Of a DNA stretch of 64,000 nt, positions 55,441-64,000 are shown in pieces. This stretch comes from Ceriagrion tenellum. Its lineage: Eukaryota > Arthropoda > Insecta > Odonata > Coenagrionidae. The notes beneath the pieces are model-generated. The model saw only the letters and a list, made by a program, of their open reading frames with translations, was not told the origin of the DNA and did no database searches. Made by a program: the position numbers and the translations under genes. The first letter of the stretch is position 1; each line of letters opens with the position of its first letter. The DNA lies in the NCBI GenBank assembly GCA_963169105.1, contig OY720633.1:157867780-157931779 (forward strand), in the 5' to 3' direction.

Positions 55441-58136
55441 AACACATTTGGGCAAGTTCACATGTTTTTGCATGCATCATTGATCAATAAATTAAGCAAG
55501 CATTGGTGTGAGTGTATGTATGTGTATATCTATATATATGTCAAATCAAATGTAATGGATTGACATTTATTTGGAAAATCCCCGAGAAGCATTTACATAT
55601 GTTGCAACCACAAAATTTGATTAGTTATACATGCATCACAGAGTTTAAAAAAAAAGACTTGTAAATCAAATGAAGCCAATATTGCAGTACTAAAATGATG
55701 ACACACAAGGAGAGATTTGTTGCAACTGATTTCACTGTACTTAGGTTTTCATGTATTACTTATAGAAAACTTTAAAAATATATTTCCAATTCGTTTGGCC
55801 TTCATCAAAGGTACTGCAGTATATTGAAAAACAAATAGATAACATTAATGCTACTCCAATGTGTAGTTACTTCATAGGTGTAAGTTGGGGGTGGGGGGGG
55901 GGCACGGGGTGGCAGTCGCCACCTCAATATTCCACGGAACCACATACAGACGAGTTTCGAAACGTACATACGAAAGGTTTCAGGTAAGTGCTTTGACAAG
56001 TAAGCAGAACATGTGGCAACACAGCAAGCAGAGAGCACATCTTCATACAACAGAAGGCAAGCCCATTATGATTCTGTTACTGTATCTATAGTAAGTGGCA
56101 GAAAATAACTACCATACAACAACCTGGAGTAGTGACCAGCAATTTCATTGTTTTGCAGCCAATTTTCCTAAATGCACACAATGCTTGCAAATTTTCATTT
56201 CAGTAAACATCACATTCTATTAGATTATTTTTAATACATAAAGATGCTCATATGAAGCACAGTAAGCAAATTATTTGGAGATGAATGCTCTCATACTATG
56301 GACAAAGTTTTGATAGCTCTGTTAAATAGCATCGCCTCACTCGCTTGGTCAGACATTACACTCACATTTAGTCAACTTGAATTTGCATAAGGGTTACCCT
56401 TTCTGCTTCTAGGAAAAATTAAACTATTTACCGCAGCATTTTCAGGTCATATTTTACAACTGGAAAATCAATTAGTAGGTGAAATGTTAGACATGATAAT
56501 TATTAATGAAATTTCACTCTGCAATTTTAAAGATTCACAATTTTAAAGTCCCTGACTTAGAAGCCACTGTGAAGTCAGGATGCAATCTCCACACATGCAC
56601 ATAAACCTTCCTGTCTACTACTAACAGTAGACAAAATATATAATTTGTTGCCAGTTCCAAATCTATAAAACTCCTGGAAGTGTTTCCTTCTTAAAAAACA
56701 CATATAATCCATCTACATCATCTACGGACGTTCTCATGGACACCTGGGTATGTTGGAAAATCTCAAAGCTGACCTGTATATTAATAATCAGTGGAGAAGG
56801 GAGTACTGAATGATTTCTTGGGAGATTCAGTTGTGATGCACTCACAGTATCTCTTCAATATTAGTCTTACAAGGAGAGAGGTTTGTCACAGTTATGAGTG
56901 TATTATCAACATTATGCTTAAATGGGTTATTCCACTCATATAACCACAGGTATCACTGAGTTTTCACATTTGTTTCATGGGGGCACTTTGCTGTGTCTGT
57001 GATAAAATCAACAAAATTTGTATGCCAACCTAAATGGAGCCAATTTTCTCCACTAACCAGATCTGATGGGTTGAAAATTATATCATGGCTTGAGGGGATT
57101 CTTTAACTAAAGATGTCACCAGATGAGACATCCATAGTTAAAGTGGTATCATGGAATCAAAATCATTTAGCAAACAATGATGCTGGCAGGAAGGAAGCTT
57201 TATGCAGGGAGATGACAATGCACATTTACACATCTGAGCATAAATAAAAAGATGTATTGCTAGAGAAAGTTTGAAAAAAATTTCAAACTCACTGGTGATT
57301 ATTGCATTCACAAAATACTGGAGCACGATGCATGCTCATTGTTATTGATGGAGGCCATGTTGGAAAAAAGGGTTAAACCATATCTGTAATGGGTTAAACC
57401 GACATTTGCTAGCAGTGTACATATATGTTACAAAACTACAGATTGTCCACAAGCTTACCATTCACTAATTCTAAGAATCTATGTACAAATTCCAATTATT
57501 AGCACTGACATAGCATACAAGAGTCATAAACACAAATCAATATGGAGAGTCATGAATTTGACGGAATTATTGGTCATTTGTTAAAAAAGTGCCAATAATG
57601 GGTGTAGTTAGGAGAGAGCTTTACCTCCTTCCTCCGGTAATTCAAGTAAATAAATGAAAGTATTTGACAAAAGGTAGAGATAAGATGAATTTAGGGAAAG
57701 TTAACTTCATTCACTATAGGCTTTAAAATTCCTGAAATATGGCAACATGTTCCAGAATGGAAGGCTCAATTAAGCTCTTCTACATTTGCAGGCGGGTGCA
57801 TCCTCCCTCCCTCCCCCCATACATAAATCTAGGCTATTCCCATATTGTCATTGGAAACCACTAACCTGCAGGAAAAAAAATTGGAATGAAAAGTCATCGA
57901 ATGGTATCATTAGATAGTACCAGCATGGGCAAGGTCACTCCTAAAACAACCTCACTTAGGTGCCTTTACTACCGAATCACTTACTTTGCAAGAATTATGG
58001 AAAAACACATTTAAGTCTGTGAAACAATAGGTAAGAGATAAGAGAACAGAGGCACAATTAAGTGATACTTAGGGAGCTATATACGACAACTGCAGGTGGC
58101 CATAACAGATAACGTACATAAAGATTTATAATGAAT
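55441..58136. other. Intergenic, no gene recognised
   Basis: AT-rich. A G-run at about 55887-55911 is simple sequence. Open frames are short, with no domain. Confidence 0.5.
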
Positions 58137-58320
58137 CCCCAGCCCCAGTATTGGTGGGGTAAAGTCCTCGCCTTCTAACCCGAGGGTCGCAGGTTGGAGT
58201 CCCGCCTGGGTAAGATTCACTGCCCAGGACATGGGTGTTTGTTTTTGTCTAATAATATATTAAAACACTTGTAATTGGGGAAACCTGTAAGTGTTAAAGA
58301 AATTATTATTATTATTAATT
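58137..58320 (+). mobile_element. tRNA-derived SINE, copy 3
   Basis: The tRNA-like head has GGTGGGGTAAAGTCCTCGCC and the B-box-like GGTTGGAGTCC (one change from GGTTCGANTCC). The body has the shared ACTGCCCAGGACATGGGTGTTTG block, and the tail is an (ATT)n run near 58303-58317. Same family as the copies at 26.1 and 49.6 kb, in plus orientation. Confidence 0.8.
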
Positions 58321-58489
58321 GACAGACAAAGATATGGGTCAAGAAAAGCTTTGTTGGAACAGCCTTTCAGCCATCTTATATTGGTAGTACATCATCGACA
58401 AAAATCTACTAACTTCTAAATGCTAAGATGAATGAGCCAACATATGTAAGGCAGAATACATTTAAACATGATGACATCACTCACCAAAA

Positions 58490-58665
58490 CTAAGATCACA
58501 ATATGCCAACCTTCCGATGGCCAGGAGAAGATTGAAATAGTTCAGTCGAACAAAATCACAGAATAGAAACAACGCTGAGGGCTGAGATACATCTTTCACA
58601 ATAAACAACAAAATTGCATTCCACGAAATGTACGCAAACCGGTTGCCCCGAGGGTTATTCAAGGT
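58490..58665 (+). repeat. Direct repeat, copy 1 (pairs with 59062-59240)
   Basis: Shares ACTAAGATCACA.TATGCCAACC, GGCCAGGAGA.GAT, GAACAAAATCACAGAA, ACAACAAAATTGCATTCCA (CCAACAAAATTGC in copy 2) and AAACCGGTTGCC with 59062-59240. The minus-strand frames of 61 codons in both copies look alike because the DNA is alike. The residue changes are not concentrated at silent sites, so no coding constraint is evident. Confidence 0.8.
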
Positions 58666-58672
58666 GATTCGA

Positions 58673-58810
58673 GTTACATGGTGTTAAAATTGATTTTTAA
58701 AGTATTCACGTAGTAAACAAAGTCCCCTAAGAGAACTGAGTGTTACATGGTGTTAAAATTGATTTTTAAAGTATTCACGTAGTAAACAAAGTCCCCTAAG
58801 TGAACTGAGG
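58673..58810 (+). repeat. 69-bp tandem duplication
   Basis: Units at 58673 and 58742 start GTTACATGGTGTTAAAATTG and are nearly identical through GTCCCCTAAG.GAACTGAG. A recent two-copy tandem duplication. Confidence 0.9.
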
Positions 58811-59061
58811 GTCATGTACCGTTGACGGTAGCATCGACTGTAATTAATAATTCGCCTTTAGTAAAGAAAAATCTTGACTACATGTCATCCGGGATATGCC
58901 GCCCATTGGACTGAACCAATGTGCTACGACGTGATAATTACGAAAGATGGGAGTATATTAATTTTGTCAGACGTTTATGTACTTCCCTTACACAAGCTTC
59001 TTAAGCATTTTCCGCTTGTCTTCCAAAATATACCATCAACTTAAACAAGGTATATAAGTAC

Positions 59062-59240
59062 TAAGATCACATTATGCCAACCTCCCGACGGCCAGGAGAG
59101 GATCGAAATAGTTTTGCCGAACAAAATCACAGAAAAGAAACAACGTTGAGGAGTGAGTTACATCTTTTACAATAACCAACAAAATTGCATTCCATGAAAT
59201 ATAGACAAACCGGTTGCCAAGAGGGTTATGCAAGCTGAGG
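59062..59240 (+). repeat. Direct repeat, copy 2 (pairs with 58490-58665)
   Basis: Second copy of the repeat described at 58490. It starts about 570 bases after copy 1 and about 310 bases 3' of the UBL5-like stop codon. Confidence 0.8.
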
Positions 59241-59551
59241 GCAATTACCTTAACCATACCTTAACACTAATTTCTGCATAGAGAAAACCGGCACTAGAGA
59301 CTTAAAGATTTTTTTAAAAATCAGAGTTATATTACCTTTATTACGAGGAAATTGGGTAGACAATTATATATGATAAAGATAACAGCTCACATTACATTCG
59401 AGTGCTAAAACGCAAACAAAATTGTACGTAATGCGTTCCCTTATAACAAAAATCAGTTCATTGAAGTCACTCATTTCTGTCCCTTACACTTTTTCATGAA
59501 ATATCCACGATGACGGCAGCAGAAACTGACACACAATAAACATTGAGAAAG

Positions 59552-59859
59552 TTACTGATAATACAGCTCCAAATTCATTCCGTCGTGAATTTCATCTGCA
59601 GCAGCATTAAGGAAATTAAAACATGAAGGCTATCTAACTCAAATTTATATAGGATCTGATGCACAATTAGCAAAAGGATACAATCATGAAGTGTGATGTG
59701 ATCCTTAAAAATCGTGTACCACTTCTTGAGCACTATTTTCTCCCACCTGGTGCCTGTTTGAGCAGCAATAAGCTTCTTCAAATCGCCGATCGTATCGTCA
59801 GGATTGCATTTAACTCTCACTTTTTTACCCAATCGATCATTGCAGGTGACCTCCAACAT
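59552..59859 (-). CDS. UBL5: Ubiquitin-like protein 5 (UBL5/Hub1)
   Basis: Two coding exons, 59859-59682 and 59595-59552, with an 86-bp GT-AG intron: 222 nt, 73 codons plus TAA, exactly the usual length of UBL5. The protein starts MLEVTCNDRLGKKVRVKCN, continues DDTIGDLKKLIAAQTGTRW and IVLKKWYTIFKDHITL, and after the splice ends YEIHDGMNLELYYQ. The intron splits the Tyr codon of the C-terminal HDYEIHDG block. It keeps the double-Tyr end typical of UBL5 in place of the Gly-Gly of conjugated ubiquitins. Known role of the family: non-covalent modifier supporting pre-mRNA splicing (Hub1) and, in nematodes, the mitochondrial stress response. Appears functional. The frame that runs on into the intron is not used. 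Confidence 0.95.
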
Positions 59860-60494
59860 TTTTAATGCTTTTTCTCCTTTGATGCTCGATTACGACCTGA
59901 AATGAATAGTGTTCTCGAAACCAACTACGCCAAAACAATCTGTAGAGCTAGCACAGGAGCCAGCATAAACAAATGAAATGCGTAAATGGCGTAAATTTTA
60001 AATTTTTCATCTGGGGGATGTCGCAAGCATGTCGGTGACTGTCGGCGTAGAAATTGTAGAGGTAATTAATAGCTCACCTATGGCAGGAAACCAAGGCCCA
60101 TTTTTTGCCAGCATATCTGTTGGTTAATAAACGGAAATTGTGGTAGATGTGCGACTGAAGGTACGAAAGTAAAGGTGATATTGCCGGCAATTCTGACAAC
60201 AAACTGCGCCGCTTATACCTCATTTTGAAGAATCTGGAATTATTGTAATATTACGTTTTTTAGCCGATTTACAGTACTTTCTCCCGAATTTTACCTCAAA
60301 TATCAATTTTTCGCGTTTTTCACTTGCGCTTCGACGCCAAATTTCCCTATTTCCAACGTTTTCACCAGAGAGAAAGACTTATTTCACCTCTTCTTTATAT
60401 CCCAACCCACCAAACTTGCGGGCCTCTGGAGTGAAACAGGAGTATAGCTCTAGCTATATAAGCCAGCGGCAATTCAAAATACATCGACAGAAGA
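59860..60494. other. UBL5 upstream region
   Basis: On the minus strand a possible 5'-UTR intron lies between CCATAG|GTGAGC (about 60088) and TTTCAG|GTCG (about 59898). A TATATAAG box at 60455-60462 points to plus-strand transcription starting near 60490. No other coding sequence is supported. Confidence 0.35.
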
Positions 60495-61280
60495 ATGCCT
60501 TGCCTTGAGGATGACGAGTCGTTGCCCGTAACGTCGGCAGTACTAACCAATCTTAAACGGTGTGAAGCCCGAGCAAAATTTACCGACACCGCACCATTGA
60601 GGTGAGTTGCAGGGTTATATGCAGATGTAACTGGTGTAGCAATTAAGAACTTGAATTCGATATAACTTTTAACCTTCTGTTGTAAATGTAATGCCATCGT
60701 TTTTCTTCTTAGCCCCGGCTGAGGTGGCGGCCAACGTAGCAGAGACTCTGGCTACTGATGACTCCATCCAGCAGAAGAGAACCCACGGTACCTGTGACTC
60801 TCCACGGAGAGGACCCAGTGGCACCTTGATCAAAGTTTTGACGAAAGTTCTTGTTGGTAATGTGACTTAACTAACTACTATAAAAACACCTCTGTCCATC
60901 ACTTCAGAAGTGAATTTAAATATGATTTATGGCCATAATAAAGAGTTCTAGATGTTTAACATTTGCATTCAGAGGAGGGCCATTTACCCATTGAAATGGA
61001 CTAAAGCAGTCAGACACTTATTTACTACTAATTGAGTTAACTTTGTAATTACAGAAAGAGATCCAGACCTCGGCCTGCAGAATTATGGAATATTATGACG
61101 GCATTCATCGAAAACGACAGGAAGATGGTGGAGCTTGCGAAGATGTTAAAGGTGGAAGAGGAAATGAAGGAGATTGACATGATGGGAGCTGCTACTCGTT
61201 CTTTTAATGCGCAAGCATCCCTTTCTTCAAAGCTAATGGAGCTGGTGGAGAAAAGTTTGACCAATAAAAACAAGAATTAA
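60495..61280 (+). pseudogene. Harbinger accessory (Myb-like) protein gene, probably broken
   Basis: Three exon-like blocks. Block 1 is 60495-60601: MPCLEDDESLPVTSAVL and on, with a GAG|GTGAGT donor. Block 2 is 60713-60856: AEVAANVAETLATDDS and on, with a GTAATG donor. Block 3 is 61055-61280: KRSRPRPAELW, then FIENDRKMVELAKMLKVEEE, to a stop. Block 3 resembles the helical C-terminus of the Myb/SANT-like second protein of PIF/Harbinger elements, and the gene converges on a Harbinger transposase. Splice phases do not match at either junction, so the gene is frameshifted or the exon choice is wrong. Block 1 could belong to something else. Confidence 0.45.
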
Positions 61281-61444
61281 ATCTGAATAAATTTTTAATC
61301 ACATTCAAAAGTAATTTCATCATTCATCAATTGGTCAGCAATTTAATCTCTTTTCACCTTCTCTGTAATTATTTGTGCCCTTTCATTAAATTCAGCATTG
61401 GGTAGGGGAAATTGCATGTTGTGTTCTAGCACTCTTTCATTCCA

Positions 61445-62495
61445 TTAAGGATGGTGTCTTTTTGATTTTCGCATACATTGTGGCACACCAAACACGTTTT
61501 TAGTAATTTCCACCATGTTCCCCACCCCTATATCTGCTCTCTTCATTAGGATTCGCCACTGACCTTCCAATCCGCCAAAGGAATCCCCTACCACCACTTG
61601 GGTTCTACTTAATCGTCTATTAAAATTCGCCTTCACCAAAGGCATATCATTAGTCATTAAATAGGGCTTCAAGAGTGATGGCTTGAGGAGGAATCCTCTT
61701 ATCACCTACAACATGAAATTTCTTTTCACTGGCATACCCTTGTAGCACATTCTTAAGCTCAGCATGGTGGCATCATTCATCTTGCCTGGGCATCCTACAT
61801 TAGCATACAAAAAATTATAATTTGCATCAGAGCCAACAGCACTATGGAAAAATATTGTTTGTAATTGAAATAGTCACTTCCAAATTTGTATGGCTGCATG
61901 ATGAGGATGTGCATGCCATCCAGCGCACCAAAACAATCGGGGAATTGGAATATCTCCCAGAAGTCACTCGCCACAGCCGATTTTTGCTGTTCAGAGTGGA
62001 GGAACAATAAGGTATTCGTGTACATCACCATATTCACCACATCATTAAATTCATATAAAATCTAGGGGACGGTACTCCATCCGACTCTGAACCAGTTCGC
62101 AATTACTCTTTAGCACACAATGTGATTGCCACCCTCTTCAGGACCGGTATGCTCCGTCGCAGGTGGGTGTTTTGCCGACTCAAATACGGTGTTAGTTCTC
62201 CTACGATGATCTCAAAGGACACCTTACTCAATGGGAATTTGGCCAGGAATCTCTCTGGGCTGTAGAGAGGCACATAGTTCTCCCAGTTACTCTGGAAAGG
62301 ATCCAAAGCTAACTCAACATGGGTCCAGACTGAACCGTTGGTTCCCCGTCCAAAAAGTTCAGTGGCCAGCCTCTCCAATAACACACTTCTCCGTAGCAAG
62401 CATATCTCCATCGCATTCTCTCTCGCTCTGCATGATTGCCCCTCCCTCCGTTTTTGCAACCAGATATTGAAATGTGTTGGGCACAAATAAGTCAT
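61445..62495 (-). pseudogene. PIF/Harbinger transposase (HARBI1-like), broken
   Basis: The frame 62495-62103 gives the helical N-terminus (FPLSKVSFEIIVGELTPYLS, then LKRVAITLC). The frame 62040-61795 gives FPDCFGALDGMHI, with the first catalytic Asp in GALDG, then FNYKQYFSIVLLALM. A shifted frame near 61740 reads HVVGDKRIP in place of the second Asp block (GD.GY). The frame 61705-61445 gives NRRLSRTQVVVGDSFGGLEG. In the family this last block is RVVVENAFGRLKGRW, so the catalytic Glu is replaced. Frameshifts plus that loss make it inactive. Terminal repeats and a 3-bp duplication were not found. Confidence 0.8.
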
Positions 62496-63350
62496 TCAAA
62501 AATATCCAATGACCTATGAAATAGGCATACTTGTATCGTCATGAACGCACTGTTTGCCTGCAGTGCCTTTTTAATCCTTACCCCGTGAACATCTTGGTGT
62601 CGCGTTTCATGCGGCCAGTATTTTCGCCCTTGACTGGAGACCGAAGAAAACTGTTCCTGGTTCTGGCCTAGGTAAACAGCAAGTTGGAAACAGGCGCCAA
62701 AAGTTGATTGTTTCTGCCTTAGCGCAGACCAATGCTCAACTTTGCTAGAGGTCAGTTGTGCCGGCCGTTCTGGCGATAGTGGTGCTGTAGTCGTTTTAAA
62801 TATCTGTGCATAGAACCTACCAATGTCTTTAACTATATATTTAATTTGATTATATATTTAACTATGATGGTGTGTAGATGGGGCAGATGACAGTAAACCC
62901 AAAGAAAAGCAAACAACTAAGCAAAGTGAGAGAAGGCCCAGCAATGCATGGGATAGAATATTATGTATACATTGACAGTAACAGAGTACAAATATACACT
63001 TATATCAAGCTTCAGAAAAATATAGGTAAACCGCACAACAAATAGTTAAAGCATATACCTACATAATAAAATTAGCCAGAGGGTATACCTACCATAGCAT
63101 CACAAAAAACAATAACAAGCAAAAGAGAAATACAAAACACAAAACTATTCGACTATATTCCTGCATAGTATGAAAGCTGCAGCCAATCATAACCAGAAAA
63201 GAAATCAAAATAACAGAGGGAGAGATAAAATTCATGAGATTAAAAACAAAATAGATTCAGTAAGATAAAAAATAATCACAGAAAAGATCCATTAGGAGCT
63301 TACAATGAAAAAAATTTCCAAATCAACTGAGTAAGATGATGCAGCCTGAA
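62496..63350. other. No gene recognised between the two Harbinger elements
   Basis: GC-richer to about 62800, then strongly A-rich. No terminal repeats could be matched. Confidence 0.4.
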
Positions 63351-63356
63351 GGCGGT

Positions 63357-63487
63357 ATTACACCAAGGCAACAGAGCAATGGGGTAGCATGCGGCAATCG
63401 TTGCCCTTTGATGACTGTTGTCGTTTGTAGTATGCGGCAGGTTGCTGCTGTTTGTTCCTCCTGGCGCCCCTTTTACACCAAGGCAAC
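63357..63487 (+). repeat. Repeated TTACACCAAGGCAAC motif upstream of the second PIF element
   Basis: TTACACCAAGGCAAC occurs at 63357-63371 and again at 63472-63486 in the same orientation. CGGCAATCGTTGCC and GGCAGGTTGCTGC lie between the copies. Such repeated motifs are typical of the terminal or subterminal region of a DNA transposon, here probably the left end of the element encoding the transposase below. Confidence 0.45.
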
Positions 63488-63514
63488 GAATTTGTCCCAC
63501 TCACTCTTGACAAA

Positions 63515-63942
63515 ATGTCGCTGACAGCAAGTGCCACTGCTGCTGCAGCGTATTTAGTCATTTCATTGAGTGAAAAACAAAGAAAAAGACGCTATTGGCA
63601 AAGAAAGTTATTCTATAACAGATCCGTCACTGGAAATATTTTTAGTGAACAACTCATGGGCGATGAAGAATTTTTCAGGAACTTTACAAGAATGGATGCA
63701 AAGGACTTCCAATTCCTGTTAACAAAAAGTTGGACCACTAATTAACAAACAGGACACTAACTACCGAGACAGTGTCACTACCCACATGAGATTGATAATT
63801 ACCTTGACATTTTTTGCAACGGAGGATTCTTATAGATCATTGATGTACCTTTTCAAGGTCCACGATTCAACCATCTCAAAAATCATCCCAGAAGTCAGTC
63901 GAGCAATAATCAGTGTCCTAAAGGATTCCATAAAGGTAAGTA
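63515..63942 (+). pseudogene. PIF/Harbinger transposase N-terminal exon, runs off the window
   Basis: Starts MSLTASATAAAAYLVISLSE, then QRKRRYWQRKLFYNRSV and FFRNFTRMDAKDFQFLLTK. After a one-base shift in an A-run near 63726 it continues GPLINKQDTNYRDSV, LIITLTFFATEDSYRSLMYLF and ISKIIPEVSRAII. This is the N-terminal part of PIF-like transposases (FLATGDSYTSLQYLF, then ISxIVPEVCxAI). The frame ends at AAAG|GTAAGT near 63934, suggesting an intron. The catalytic domain would lie beyond 64000. A different subfamily from the transposase at 61.4-62.5 kb. Confidence 0.75.
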
Positions 63943-64000
63943 AAAATCTCAGTTTGAAAGACAGGAAAAAAAAGTGTGTAAAATTCATTAGCATGAAGGG

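Noticed and set aside
58477..59257. Two similar minus-strand ORFs (61 codons each) that look like a conserved protein
   Set aside because: They lie in a DNA-level direct repeat. Changes affect residues as freely as expected without selection, and flanking non-coding sequence is equally similar.
60029..60127. Short ORF starting MSVTVGVEIVE upstream of UBL5
   Set aside because: Only 32 codons with no similarity I recognise. It may be 5'-UTR sequence of a divergent transcript, but there is no supporting signal beyond an ATG.
1..64000. CRISPR arrays, bacterial operons, rRNA genes
   Set aside because: No regularly spaced short repeats, Shine-Dalgarno-led gene strings or rRNA sequence were seen. 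The DNA is clearly eukaryotic.

Overview
This is eukaryotic, AT-rich DNA, most likely from an arthropod (insect-like). It has no operons or ribosome-binding sites. It carries intron-split conserved genes, tRNA-derived SINEs, LINEs of several clades, a Penelope-like element, Tc1/mariner, hAT and PIF/Harbinger transposases, and many inverted-repeat elements. The species cannot be named from the sequence.

Only two conserved host genes can be read with confidence. The first is a plus-strand SMKR1-like (small lysine-rich protein 1) gene, assembled here from a 6-nt first coding exon (42734-42739), a lysine-rich exon (50442-50583) and a conserved terminal exon (55257-55399). The phases agree and give 96 codons. 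Its introns are full of transposons, and an RFX-type X-box lies 97 bp upstream of the ATG. The second is a minus-strand, two-exon UBL5/Hub1 ubiquitin-like gene (59552-59859) that appears intact at 73 codons. A 73-codon ORF (42402-42623, minus) starts next to the X-box and may be a divergent partner of the SMKR1-like gene.

Layout. 0.2-1.5 kb: dead Jockey-like LINE. 3.8-5.2 kb: hAT C-terminus, then a broken DDE_3 transposase. 7.6-8.35 kb: tail-to-tail inverted pair of tRNA-like SINEs. 8.9-9.6 kb: second hAT relic. 10.5-26.8 kb: a complex palindromic region. It holds two oppositely oriented copies of a TIR element with 8-bp target duplications, a nearly identical 1.2-kb inverted repeat around 2.6 kb of non-coding DNA, a CR1/L2-like LINE, a central block of degenerate direct repeats, and a TA-flanked MITE whose empty site is preserved in the opposite palindrome arm. 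30.5-41.05 kb: a Tc1-like transposon with roughly 650-bp terminal inverted repeats. Its transposase is split by about 7.7 kb of nested insertions, including a restriction-like-endonuclease LINE that itself contains a TA-flanked MITE. 42.4-55.4 kb: SMKR1-like locus with a twin-primed RTE LINE, a SINE, a hAT-type MITE and a Penelope-like element in its introns. 58-59.9 kb: SINE, local duplications and UBL5. 60.4-62.5 kb: degraded PIF/Harbinger element with both of its genes. 63.35-64 kb: start of a second PIF/Harbinger element running off the window.

The genes form no shared pathway. The window is mainly a record of nested transposition around two small host genes. The most useful biological lead is the SMKR1-like gene with its X-box promoter. 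The most unusual structural features are the palindromic 10-27 kb region and the long-TIR Tc1-like element.
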